64,000 nucleotides of DNA from Zhongshania aliphaticivorans (GTDB taxonomy: Bacteria > Pseudomonadota > Gammaproteobacteria > Pseudomonadales > Spongiibacteraceae): positions 233,355-297,354 of the forward strand of contig NZ_CACSIK010000001.1 in assembly GCF_902705875.1 (NCBI RefSeq). The letters run 5' to 3'. Below are positions 46,928 to 55,774 of this stretch, piece by piece. The first letter of the stretch is position 1; every line of letters starts with the position of its first letter. The notes beneath the pieces are model-generated. The model was given only the letters and a program-made list of their open reading frames with translations, ran no database searches and was not told where the DNA came from. Both the position numbers and the translations under genes were made by a program.

Positions 46928-49144
46928 TTATTCATTTCCGTTGCGGTAGTAGGCGCGCTCCCACATTTGTACATAGCCTTCTGCTGAATTGTATAGGGCA
47001 TCTAGGGCTTCTTTGCCACCTTCAAGACGCACTTCTTCAACAAAGTCTGCGACTAAACCGTAATGAGACATGCCGGTTTCATCAATATGCCAGTATTTAC
47101 CGCTTTCTGGTATTAAGAGCATTTCTACATTAACCGGTGAAATGTCGTCAAACTGTGAGCCCCAATCGTCGCCGCTAAATATGGTAAACGGATATTGGAC
47201 AGGGTCTGAGTCGCCGCCACGTGGACCGGGGTGGCCGCCAAAGCCGTTAGCGTCGGCGCCGTAACCAAGAGCCAAAAGATGATCTTCGTCGTTAATGCCG
47301 GCTTTATCGCGCCAGAATTTTAATTTCTCTAAAAATTCTTTGTGCTTAATACCGTTGCCTTTATATGGGTAAATTATGCCACCGTTTTTCAACATCCGAG
47401 CTACTTGGTCGCTGGTTAAACCGCCGTGAGCATCGTGACCAGATGAAAGCGGATAACTAGGAACCTGCTCATCGGCAATATCCAGCATAATATCTTTGCT
47501 GTGATAGGCCGCGTGGTCTATGTCGATAACCATGCCCCGCTGCATTATGGCGCGCAGTGCATATTCGCCAAGGTCGGTGACTGTGCGGGCATTACAACGC
47601 AGGCCAGCGGGATAAAGTGGCGTTACACCTTGGGTGGCATCTAATATTATTTGGGTGAGAGGGTCACTGCCGGTGCCAGGAATAGCTGTTGTCATTTCCT
47701 GACCGGGGGTGCGAACAGAGGGTTCGTCTTCTGGGTAGTCACGGCATTCAGTGGTCGTCCAAAATGCGCCAGTATCCAAAAAGTTGAGGAAGTTAATCAC
47801 ATCGCCGCTGAAAATACCGGCACCGCCCAGAGAGCTGTCAATGTCATGGAAGGGATAGACATGACGAACACCAAGCTCCCAAAGGCGATCAATTTCGGCG
47901 TCAATTTGAGCTTCGTCACATTGGCGTACTTCGTTGCCACCGGGTAGCATGGTTACCCCGCAGTTAAATACTTGAGCAACTTCAACACCAAGAATAACCG
48001 CCATTTTGCCATCATTAATTACTTCGCGGGCTTCTTGAGGGCTCTCAACGATACGATACCAGCCTTCTCCCGGACCGCCAGATTGTGCGTCCACGTAGTC
48101 TTGTACGTCGTACAGGTATTCAAGTTGTTTTACGGCAACGCTCATATCGTCGCAGTCTGCAGTGGCGTTGGTCGCCAATACTTTCCCTACATTACAGAGT
48201 GCCGCAATGTTTGTTCCGTGGTTCACCATTAGGCGTAAACCAGATAGATAGGCGCGCTCTACCCATTTGTAATACATCACTTGGTGGGTCAGGTAGTCTC
48301 GGCGTGGCCAGTCAACAAAAGTGGGCCATCCTTCTGTTTCATGGGTGTCGGTTGGGTTGCCGCTAATTACATTGTTGCCGTCAGTAATCCCGTTAGGGCC
48401 GTGTATTTCGTCACAGTTTTCAAGGGCGTGGTCTACCCCAAAACGGTGAATAACCTCGCCGTAAAACACCCCGCCAGCAGAGGGGCCAACATCACCGGCG
48501 TAAGACATCTCACTAGACATCCCCATGTGGGTATGAACATCGGCAAAGCCAATCAGCGGCTTATCTATCCCGTTACCTTTAAACGTTTCACCAGAAATTG
48601 CCGTCGGCATTTCTGGGTAGTCTGTACAGTTAGTGGTTGCCGTGAATTTGAATTGACCACTTGGATCGCTAGTATCGTCGCTGGTGACTAATTGGCCGCT
48701 CTCGTTAACCAGTATGGCTTGGGAGGTGCTTTCTGAAACAATGGTAAATGCTTCGCTGTCTTCTACTGTATCAATAGTCCAAATCGCGTCATCGCTCGCG
48801 GTGGTCTCGCCACTAACACTACCATCAGCAGCGGTAAGTAATTTTTGATCAGCAGTGTAAAAGAGGTATTTGCCTAGCGTGGCGGGCTGCATAAACAAGG
48901 GGGCAGCTTCATCACTTGAGTCTACGCTAGCTGTGAAGGTGCCGTCAGATGCCGCCACTGTGTACATTTCAGTGTCTGCTGACTGCAGGGCGTAGCAACC
49001 GTTCGCCATGTCATAGCGGGTAATGGGCGTATCAGTGACGGGGGTTGGGTTTCCGCCGCCATTTCCTGAGCTTGATGAGCTTGAGCCACCACAGGCGACG
49101 AGTGTTGAAGAGCATAGAATTAGGGCTAATAGCTGGAATTTCAT
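46928..49144 (-). CDS. Lipoprotein with amidohydrolase-like TIM-barrel domain
   Basis: The 738-residue protein has a lipobox LVAC and a Ser/Gly linker. Residues about 40-190 are beta-rich with repeated Asp/Ser/Thr strands (fascin- or ricin-like; uncertain). From about 200 on comes a metal-dependent hydrolase: FADVHTHMG with an HxH pair, MVNHGTN, VILGVEV, MVIDIDHAAYHS, SGHDAHGG and LGYGADANGFGGHPGP. The order fits a peptidase M19/amidohydrolase barrel. The stop codon abuts the next ATG, so it begins a three-gene envelope operon. Confidence 0.75.
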   Translation of the reverse strand: MKFQLLALILCSSTLVACGGSSSSSSGNGGGNPTPVTDTPITRYDMANGCYALQSADTEMYTVAASDGTFTASVDSSDEAAPLFMQPATLGKYLFYTADQKLLTAADGSVSGETTASDDAIWTIDTVEDSEAFTIVSESTSQAILVNESGQLVTSDDTSDPSGQFKFTATTNCTDYPEMPTAISGETFKGNGIDKPLIGFADVHTHMGMSSEMSYAGDVGPSAGGVFYGEVIHRFGVDHALENCDEIHGPNGITDGNNVISGNPTDTHETEGWPTFVDWPRRDYLTHQVMYYKWVERAYLSGLRLMVNHGTNIAALCNVGKVLATNATADCDDMSVAVKQLEYLYDVQDYVDAQSGGPGEGWYRIVESPQEAREVINDGKMAVILGVEVAQVFNCGVTMLPGGNEVRQCDEAQIDAEIDRLWELGVRHVYPFHDIDSSLGGAGIFSGDVINFLNFLDTGAFWTTTECRDYPEDEPSVRTPGQEMTTAIPGTGSDPLTQIILDATQGVTPLYPAGLRCNARTVTDLGEYALRAIMQRGMVIDIDHAAYHSKDIMLDIADEQVPSYPLSSGHDAHGGLTSDQVARMLKNGGIIYPYKGNGIKHKEFLEKLKFWRDKAGINDEDHLLALGYGADANGFGGHPGPRGGDSDPVQYPFTIFSGDDWGSQFDDISPVNVEMLLIPESGKYWHIDETGMSHYGLVADFVEEVRLEGGKEALDALYNSAEGYVQMWERAYYRNGNE

Positions 49145-49609
49145 TCATTCACCTGCCGTCTGGAATGTTGGGTGATGTGTGGGCGTATTCAATGAGGTGA
49201 CATGACTTAAAATCGGCCTCTGAAGAGTTAGAGGGCGGGTATTAAGTCGTCATCGTTACGCTATCACGCTAATACACAGATGCCGCCATGTGTAACGAGT
49301 TAGTAATAGTCCTATAACCTGCCGCTAAAATGCAAGGCCTAAATGCACGATTTAAAAATTCGTGCCATTGTGTTTAGGCGTGCTTGTGGGTGTAGTAACT
49401 GTAAAATTCAGGCGCGTTGCCAATAAGTTGCTGAGTTTACTTACCGCTGATGTGGGTAAACTTAACGACTCTAGTATGGCTTTCAGTTGAGGGGGAGTGA
49501 ACAGGCTAGGGGGGGAGTAGGGGGCTTACTTTATGCGTAAATGATTGACAGTTTAAAAGCCGCCTGCCACTATTTTCTGTACATAATAATGGTGGTGTTA
49601 GAGGCAAAT
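49145..49609. other. Divergent promoter region
   Basis: This 465-base gap separates the hydrolase operon from the DUF1499 gene. It contains a nested inverted repeat, CGTTAC at 49254 with GTAACG at 49292 and, inside, ACACA/TGTGT (49274-49293). A regulator may bind there. No gene is visible. Confidence 0.45.
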
Positions 49610-50074
49610 ATGCGAAAAAATATGCGGTTCCTTTTGATTGTTTTCGGAGTCTTAGCTTTCGCATTTATAGTGCGTGTCACGATTCAAAATAGCCAAGTGC
49701 CAGAGCTGGGGGTAAAAGACGGTAAGCTGACAGAGATAAGCAGCAAACCGAATAATGTATCAACCCAAACCGACGACCCCGATAAAAAAGTCGCCACGCT
49801 GCCATTTAAGTCTTCAAAGAAAAGCACCATGACCGCATTAAAACAAGCCGTTGCCAGCTATGGAAATGGCAAAATAGAGGCCGAGGACGCGGACTATTTA
49901 TACGTGGTGTTTACCACTTCTTTGATGCATTATCACGATGACGTAGAGTTTTGGCTCGATGAAAAAGCTCAGCGTGTTCACTATCGCTCATCAAGCCGTG
50001 CAGGGTATTCTGACATGGGACTAAACCGACAGCGCTATAACGACATCGCCGCTTTGTATGAGGCGATTGAATAA
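49610..50074 (+). CDS. DUF1499 protein, membrane-anchored
   Basis: From the ATG at 49610, preceded by AGAGG, the product has 154 residues. One N-terminal transmembrane helix (RFLLIVFGVLAFAFIV) is followed by the DUF1499 pattern: SSKPNNVSTQTDDPDKKVATLPF, YLYVVFTTSLMHYHDDVEFWLDE, VHYRSSSRAGYSDMGLNRQRYNDIAAL. The family is widespread and uncharacterised; its product probably faces the periplasm. Confidence 0.85.
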   Translation: MRKNMRFLLIVFGVLAFAFIVRVTIQNSQVPELGVKDGKLTEISSKPNNVSTQTDDPDKKVATLPFKSSKKSTMTALKQAVASYGNGKIEAEDADYLYVVFTTSLMHYHDDVEFWLDEKAQRVHYRSSSRAGYSDMGLNRQRYNDIAALYEAIE

Positions 50075-50506
50075 ACTTTTCACACATAGGTGTTAGTAGC
50101 GATCCAATCGAGAGTTGTGATACTACCCAGTAAAAACTGTATTAATCGAACTGAAACTCCGGCCACGCTTAATGGATGAGCTGCCGGAGATTACTACGGA
50201 TATTTTAAGGGTTTGTTTTGGTTTCCCGGAGAGGGAGAATTGTGAGAAATGCCCAGAAACTGTTGAGTATTTTAAGCGGGCAATAAAAAACCCCAAGTCT
50301 TGCGACTTGGGGTTTGATACTTGGTGGGCCGGCGTCACTTTAACTTAATTGTTAACTTGTTGTTTTATATTGATAATAAAATATTGGTATTTATATGTAC
50401 CCCCGTTTATTGGCGTCGATAGTAAATTTCTTTGAGATATTCACGGCTTCTTATTACCCAGCGGGCCGTTTACCTAAGATGTTATTTGTAATAAGAATAG
50501 AAAATA
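50075..50506. other. Island border region
   Basis: This 432-base gap lies between the DUF1499 gene and the end of the Zorya-like operon. It holds the terminator at 50285-50315. On the plus strand an open frame without a credible start runs from about 50121 to 50347 and has four cysteines (ENCEKCPETVEYF); it may be a gene remnant. Confidence 0.4.
50285..50315 (-). terminator. Terminator of the Zorya-like operon
   Basis: AAACCCCAAGTC-TTGC-GACTTGGGGTTT is a perfect 12-bp stem. On the minus strand it is followed by a T run. It lies about 190 bases after the zorD stop and is the first terminator met by that transcript. Confidence 0.85.
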
Positions 50507-53500
50507 TCAAAAACAGTCCATCATCTCATCTTGCTCTACTGTATCGTGAGAAACGACGGCATCGCTGAGGTCAATCTTTCCAGCAAGCAGGTAGCTTAAG
50601 TGTTGATCGAAAGATCGTTTATTTGGGTGTAAAGCAATGGGAAGGTACACATTTACGTCCTTGGTCTGTCCAATGCGATATACACGATCTGTAGCTTGGG
50701 CTTCTTTCGCTGGATTCCAATGACGCTCTAAATGGATGACGTTATTAGCTCCAACTACTGTCAAGCCGACACCTGCGGCGACTGGAGACATGACGATTAC
50801 ACCGAATCCAGGTTTGTTTTGGAATGTATCAATAATTCCTTTGCGGGTTTGGCTGGGGTCGCGTAATGATACGGCCGCAGTATCGCCATTTATGATCTCC
50901 ACAGGAATACCAAACACTGTCTGAACAAGTGCGACCAGATAGGCTTGAACAGACTTCGATATAGCAAATACAAGCGCTTTTTCATTGCGGCCTTGGATAG
51001 CGCTTAAAATTTTAAGGAGTGATTGAATTTTGACAGATTCTTCAGCCTGTTTGACTAGCTCCTGTTTGCTTCTTGGAATAGTTTCTTTAGCTGCAATACT
51101 GGGATCTATACTTGCTAGCTTCATCTGATGGAGACTGGATAATACAATGGAGCGTTTGTCACTAGTTTGTGCGGCATTTACTTGGTCGATAATATTATCG
51201 TAGAAAGCAAGCTGTCTTCCCGTCATCATACCTTCGAGCTCTTGAAGGTATACGCCTTCCTCAGAATTTGTGTCACCGGTATAAATTAGCTTACTGGGTA
51301 GTCCATCGAGCTTTTCAGCTTTTGTTCGTCGTAGCATAATGTCACCAACTTGCTCCCTGAGCTGGCGGCCTATTTTTGCTTTTATCTCACGCACAGCGTC
51401 AATATTTTCGGAAGACGTGATAGGGGCTATGTATTTATTCCTAAAATCTTGCCAAGACCCCAATAGTCCCGGTACAGAAGTGTCCATAATGCACCAAAAG
51501 TCTTTAAGAGAGTTCTCTACTGGCGTGCCTGTTGCGAGTAGTTTGAAGTCAGCCTTAAGTGCTTTCGCTGCAATCGTCGCCATAGAATTTGGGTTTTTGA
51601 TGTTTTGTGCTTCATCAAAAGTGGCAATTGACCAGTCAACTCGGCTCAGTGAAAACTGGTAATCCCTGAGCGTTTGGTAAGTTGTTAATACGAGCCGTCC
51701 GGGGACGTCAAGGCGATCAACACCGTAATGGCTGCCAATCTTTAGGGCGTAGCGAATTTTCTCATCGCCGGCAATTAATTCTTCATCACCGAATGATTGC
51801 TGTGTTTCCCGTCCAGCACCCTTAATACGAAATCGATTTAGGTCTACGCTTGATTGCAGAGTGACAATGTCTTTGAAGGGAGATTTAATGAAGGTTTGCT
51901 CTACTTCAGCAACCCAATTTTCTAATAAGCTTAATGGCGCAACTATGAGATATGGTTTTCCAGCTTTACCAGATTTTTTTATTCGGTAAATCCATTCTGA
52001 GATACCTACTAATGCCATGTAGGTTTTACCTAACCCCATATCATCTGCTAGAAGAGCTCCGCTTGCTGTTTCACTTTGTCTTGATGATTCGAGGTGAGCA
52101 AGGAGCCACTGTATTCCTTCTTCTTGGTGCGGATATGGATCACGCTTTAAGTTGTCTCGGACGAAAGATTGGGAGGTTATATCTAGTTGTCTTGATACTG
52201 ATGATTGAGAAAAATCTGCTTCGTCATCATTTTTTTTGATAGATACAACAGCTTTATCAAGTGACAGCCCGTGGTCATCTTCAGCTTCATCGTTAGTGAT
52301 GCCTTGATGAGCATGTTCTTTAAGTCTGCTTTTTGCTACATCGAGCGTAGAAGACACACTCTCGGAATTACTTATGTCATATTTTTTACCTTCGAACTCA
52401 ACAGCATCAGAAGAAGTTTTTTTAGCATTTTCAATTATTTCCTCAATCTCAATAATTTTCTCTGACGAATCTAAATGACTTGTGATTAGATTGAACGGTT
52501 CAACTTCACGGAGTGATGTTGCAAACCAGTCTGTAGATGACTGCTCTACTTCACCGAAATAATGATGCTCGTATCGCTCCGCACCATCAACTCGTAAAGA
52601 AAATCCAGTGTCTAAATCAATCAAAGCGGCATCTAGATAAGCAGTAGGCGTTTTTAAAAACTGCTGAATTTGATCTTTGGGTATACGCTTTTGAGTTAAT
52701 ATCTCTTCTGCCGCATTAATCCTATCTTCATCTAGTAGGACGAACTTGTTTTTAACACGGAGTATCGCGTGCTTATCTGAGCCCCTGAACTGGCCGAGGC
52801 GAGCTCTAACGTCATCAGGGTTAACCCCTTCACCAAATGAGGGGGTAAGTAATAGATCTCCATTGCTAAGAAGGTCCATCGAGACACCTATCGATTCGGG
52901 ATGAACAATGTCGATGTTTTTGAACTGCGCAAGATCAATAGGCATTCCTGCTTTTGCAGCAGTTTGTAGCTCAAATATAAGCCAATTGTTTTCAAATTCT
53001 GTTCTTTCTTCAGGGGGGAGTTGTTGATGCTTTTTGAGGTGCTCTAACGCTAACCAGTCAGCCGTACTCATTCTGAATAGTTCGGATTCGCTTAGCTTCA
53101 GAAATGGCCCTTGTATTTGATAGCGGGTAACGGTGGACCCGTCTGGTAGAAGAAGATCTAGCTCCACTGAAAAGTTAGCCCGTGAAGAGTTGCCTTCAAT
53201 ACGTGCTTGGTATTTACCAGAGTAAAGTGGAGGTAATTCAAACAACAACGCAAATTGATCGTCTTGCTCGGTAATAAATCGTGAGTAGACCAATATGCCA
53301 TTTCGAAAACGTTCTGCCATTCCTTGTTCTTCAAGACCTTTTAGGTAGGTATATTGCATACCAAAGAGTGGGTCTTGTAGTGCGTAGTCTTCCGGGGAGT
53401 TTACAATAGACTCTTCAAAAACGAAGGCAACCCCTTCAAAGGGGTCTATCTTCCAGCTCAGCTTTGGTTCTGCGTCGTTCGACCTAAACCGCTTGATAAA

Positions 53501-53515
53501 GTCCTTTAGAGCCAT
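50507..53515 (-). CDS. zorD: SNF2-family helicase, ZorD-like
   Basis: The 1002-residue protein has a unique N-terminal half (about 1-450) and a C-terminal SNF2 helicase: QEEGIQWLLAH, Walker A DDMGLGKT, IVAPLSLLENW, motif II FDEAQNIKN (DEAQ), motif III LLATGTPVENS, then the second RecA lobe with ALVFAISKSV, VMSPVAAGVGLTV and ATDRVYRIGQTKDV. In Zorya type I the ZorD protein is a DNA translocase/nuclease recruited to invading DNA. It is the last gene of the operon, three bases after zorC. Confidence 0.85.
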   Translation of the reverse strand: MALKDFIKRFRSNDAEPKLSWKIDPFEGVAFVFEESIVNSPEDYALQDPLFGMQYTYLKGLEEQGMAERFRNGILVYSRFITEQDDQFALLFELPPLYSGKYQARIEGNSSRANFSVELDLLLPDGSTVTRYQIQGPFLKLSESELFRMSTADWLALEHLKKHQQLPPEERTEFENNWLIFELQTAAKAGMPIDLAQFKNIDIVHPESIGVSMDLLSNGDLLLTPSFGEGVNPDDVRARLGQFRGSDKHAILRVKNKFVLLDEDRINAAEEILTQKRIPKDQIQQFLKTPTAYLDAALIDLDTGFSLRVDGAERYEHHYFGEVEQSSTDWFATSLREVEPFNLITSHLDSSEKIIEIEEIIENAKKTSSDAVEFEGKKYDISNSESVSSTLDVAKSRLKEHAHQGITNDEAEDDHGLSLDKAVVSIKKNDDEADFSQSSVSRQLDITSQSFVRDNLKRDPYPHQEEGIQWLLAHLESSRQSETASGALLADDMGLGKTYMALVGISEWIYRIKKSGKAGKPYLIVAPLSLLENWVAEVEQTFIKSPFKDIVTLQSSVDLNRFRIKGAGRETQQSFGDEELIAGDEKIRYALKIGSHYGVDRLDVPGRLVLTTYQTLRDYQFSLSRVDWSIATFDEAQNIKNPNSMATIAAKALKADFKLLATGTPVENSLKDFWCIMDTSVPGLLGSWQDFRNKYIAPITSSENIDAVREIKAKIGRQLREQVGDIMLRRTKAEKLDGLPSKLIYTGDTNSEEGVYLQELEGMMTGRQLAFYDNIIDQVNAAQTSDKRSIVLSSLHQMKLASIDPSIAAKETIPRSKQELVKQAEESVKIQSLLKILSAIQGRNEKALVFAISKSVQAYLVALVQTVFGIPVEIINGDTAAVSLRDPSQTRKGIIDTFQNKPGFGVIVMSPVAAGVGLTVVGANNVIHLERHWNPAKEAQATDRVYRIGQTKDVNVYLPIALHPNKRSFDQHLSYLLAGKIDLSDAVVSHDTVEQDEMMDCF

Positions 53516-53518
53516 TGC

Positions 53519-55009
53519 TTAGTATCCGTATTTTTGATGGAAGCTGCGACTTTCTTGAACGGTCATCAGCTTTGAATTATCGATATCAAGCCCAACAGTT
53601 CTCATATAGTTAATTGCTTTTCCTCGCCAGTTACCGGGTTTGTCATGAACATATTGTTGAGCACCCTCATCATTCATATACTCTGACATATATAGCTCGA
53701 ATGGCTCTTTTCTTATCTGGCTGTCTCGAAATTTGGTGAACCCATAATTAGTTAATTTAAATCTACTTGGCAGTCGGTCAAGCAGAGTTAATTTAAAGCT
53801 GTGGCTGCCTTCAATCATGTGCACTTTTGATTGTAAGTTTAGGTAAATCATTGATGTTTGGCCGCTGTGTACTTCTGCGTAAGATGGAAGCTCGCTAGCG
53901 TTGTAATGCTTACGAAGGTACTGCGTGGCCCAGCTACTGAGGAAAAGACGGGTTTCTGATACAGCCCCTTGGTCAAGTAGTCCTTCCATAAACTTCCGCC
54001 GAGGTTTAAACATATTGATCATGTCTTGATTTCCAGAGTCAATGGCGCTTTGTTCAAGGATCTTGAGGAATAAGGCTAAGTCTAATTTACTGAGCCAACC
54101 ACGAACCTTTGCTATCTGGTTTTCGTCTAAAAATGCCCACCATCTGCGATATTTTTCATTTGTTTTTGGTACCCGTGGGTCACCTGCGATGTCGAGTACT
54201 ATACTTTGCCATCGATCACTAACTGAGTTGCCACTTCGATCAATAAGAATCCTAAGGAATTCGTGGCCGAGTAAGCCTTCGCCATCCGCCTGTGGTGAAA
54301 GTTTAACATCAGGTTTTACAATTTCGCTAAGAATAGCGTGGTCATCTCCTACTGGAATGATTCGAAGTGTTTCAAGGTAGTAGTGGTAGTTGCAAATAGT
54401 AGCGAAACGAGAACTTGCGAGTGGCGTAAGATCTAATCGAGCGAAAGCATCGTCTAAATCAATGCCATTGTCGATTGCGAACTGGACAACATTAGCCGCT
54501 CCATTAGCTGAAAATAATGTGTTTGCGTGGGTAGAAAATGTAGAGAACTCATCGTTGCTATCGGAAGTCTTAAACTTATCTAATTGAGACTTTATAAAGC
54601 CGCTCAATAACCTCAAATTATCTGATGAGAAGGCGTCATCAAAAAAATTGAAAAAAGCATGAATTAGCTGCAGTAGAGTCAATCTACTAAGGTACTTGCG
54701 TGAAGCCTTTAGTGCATCGAGGAGTGCGGTTGATATAGATACAGATTTTGCGAAATTTTGATTTGACGCAAGTAGGTAGGTGAATGCGCGTGCATCAATT
54801 GGTGTACTAAGAGCTTCTACCAAGCCTACGCTGGAACCTTGTTGAACAACTGATCGTAAGTATTGGCAGCGACGGGTAAATTTTTCTGAGTTTGTTCCGG
54901 CACGTTTAACAAGCGACTTCATTTTTCGTTCATTTTGCCGGAATGCCTCGAAACTCGACGTTTTCCAGTCTGGAAGGGTAAATGACAGTTCATTTGGAAG
55001 GCTAGCCAT
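53519..55009 (-). CDS. zorC: ZorC-like protein (EH signature type)
   Basis: The 496-residue protein is mostly helical and has no catalytic motif that I can name. RRWWAFLDE near 290 and the following KVRGWLSKLDLALFLKILEQSA recall the EH_Signature domain that defines ZorC in Zorya type I. The assignment rests largely on position between zorB and a SNF2 helicase and on size (ZorC is about 560 residues). In the known system it binds DNA and passes the signal from the ZorAB motor to ZorD. Its ATG shares one base with the zorB stop (TGATG). Confidence 0.78.
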   Translation of the reverse strand: MASLPNELSFTLPDWKTSSFEAFRQNERKMKSLVKRAGTNSEKFTRRCQYLRSVVQQGSSVGLVEALSTPIDARAFTYLLASNQNFAKSVSISTALLDALKASRKYLSRLTLLQLIHAFFNFFDDAFSSDNLRLLSGFIKSQLDKFKTSDSNDEFSTFSTHANTLFSANGAANVVQFAIDNGIDLDDAFARLDLTPLASSRFATICNYHYYLETLRIIPVGDDHAILSEIVKPDVKLSPQADGEGLLGHEFLRILIDRSGNSVSDRWQSIVLDIAGDPRVPKTNEKYRRWWAFLDENQIAKVRGWLSKLDLALFLKILEQSAIDSGNQDMINMFKPRRKFMEGLLDQGAVSETRLFLSSWATQYLRKHYNASELPSYAEVHSGQTSMIYLNLQSKVHMIEGSHSFKLTLLDRLPSRFKLTNYGFTKFRDSQIRKEPFELYMSEYMNDEGAQQYVHDKPGNWRGKAINYMRTVGLDIDNSKLMTVQESRSFHQKYGY

Positions 55010-55761
55010 CAGAGCCCTGCCTTCATATCTTCGAACTCTGTGAGATTGGGTCGTCGAATAGTAAAGCGAACATCAATACGGCGATTTTTTGCGCGGCTTT
55101 CCCTTGTTGGGGGGATGCCAACAGTGCTCTCTTCTGGTCGAGTTTCTGCATAACCACTCACTGAAAAAAGTTTGTCGCCAATGTGATTCTCTAATTGATC
55201 TAGCTTCTTTTCGTCGGCTAGCCCTTCGTCCCAAAATCGCCAGACTGATATTGCTCTATTTGCCGAAAGCCCCCAGTTACCTAATGGACAAAGTCGCTTA
55301 GGGCAATGAAGCTCATCAGTATGCCCTTCAACAAATACTGTGTCGAGTTGCTCCCAGCGCTTGTCTTTCCTAATCGACTCGCCCAATACTTCACCAATTT
55401 TAAGTATATTTTTACGGATATTTGGATTTCTGGGTAGTGTGAAGCGGCCTTGATCAAATGAAATCACATCTTCTGGTATCCGAATCACGGTGTGATTCTC
55501 TCCGACTGTGACCTCTATATTCGCAATTTTAAGTTCAGTGACGATTTCTTCAATAATAGTTCGCCTTACTGCGTCTGCTTTTTTGTAATCTTTAATTGCA
55601 TCGTTAACTTGCTCGTTTTTATCTTGTAGCTGCAGTATTAAGGCCATTGATGCCAGAATAAAAATAACCAATAACCCTGCCATGATGTCAGAGAAAGACA
55701 CCCAGTATGGGTTATCTTCCTCGAGGTGAGTATTGTTCTGGCTTGTTCTAGAAAATCCCAT
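55009..55761 (-). CDS. zorB: ZorB: MotB-like stator with OmpA peptidoglycan-binding domain
   Basis: The 250-residue protein has one membrane helix at about 22-42 that includes FSDIMAGLLVIFILASMAL; Asp25 is the proton-carrying residue of MotB-type stators. The C-terminal OmpA-like domain shows FVEGHTDE, NWGLSANRAISVW and NRRIDVRF, which bind peptidoglycan. With ZorA it forms a proton-driven motor in the inner membrane. Translation is coupled to zorC. Confidence 0.92.
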   Translation of the reverse strand: MGFSRTSQNNTHLEEDNPYWVSFSDIMAGLLVIFILASMALILQLQDKNEQVNDAIKDYKKADAVRRTIIEEIVTELKIANIEVTVGENHTVIRIPEDVISFDQGRFTLPRNPNIRKNILKIGEVLGESIRKDKRWEQLDTVFVEGHTDELHCPKRLCPLGNWGLSANRAISVWRFWDEGLADEKKLDQLENHIGDKLFSVSGYAETRPEESTVGIPPTRESRAKNRRIDVRFTIRRPNLTEFEDMKAGL

Positions 55762-55774
55762 CGCAAGCTCTCCT

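Noticed and set aside
50321..50336. Minus-strand GACGCCGGCCCACCA resembles a tRNA 3' end and could be an attachment site of the defence island
   Set aside because: No T-arm (GTTCRA) precedes it, no tRNA body is present, and I found no second copy in the window; it can only be settled with flanking sequence.
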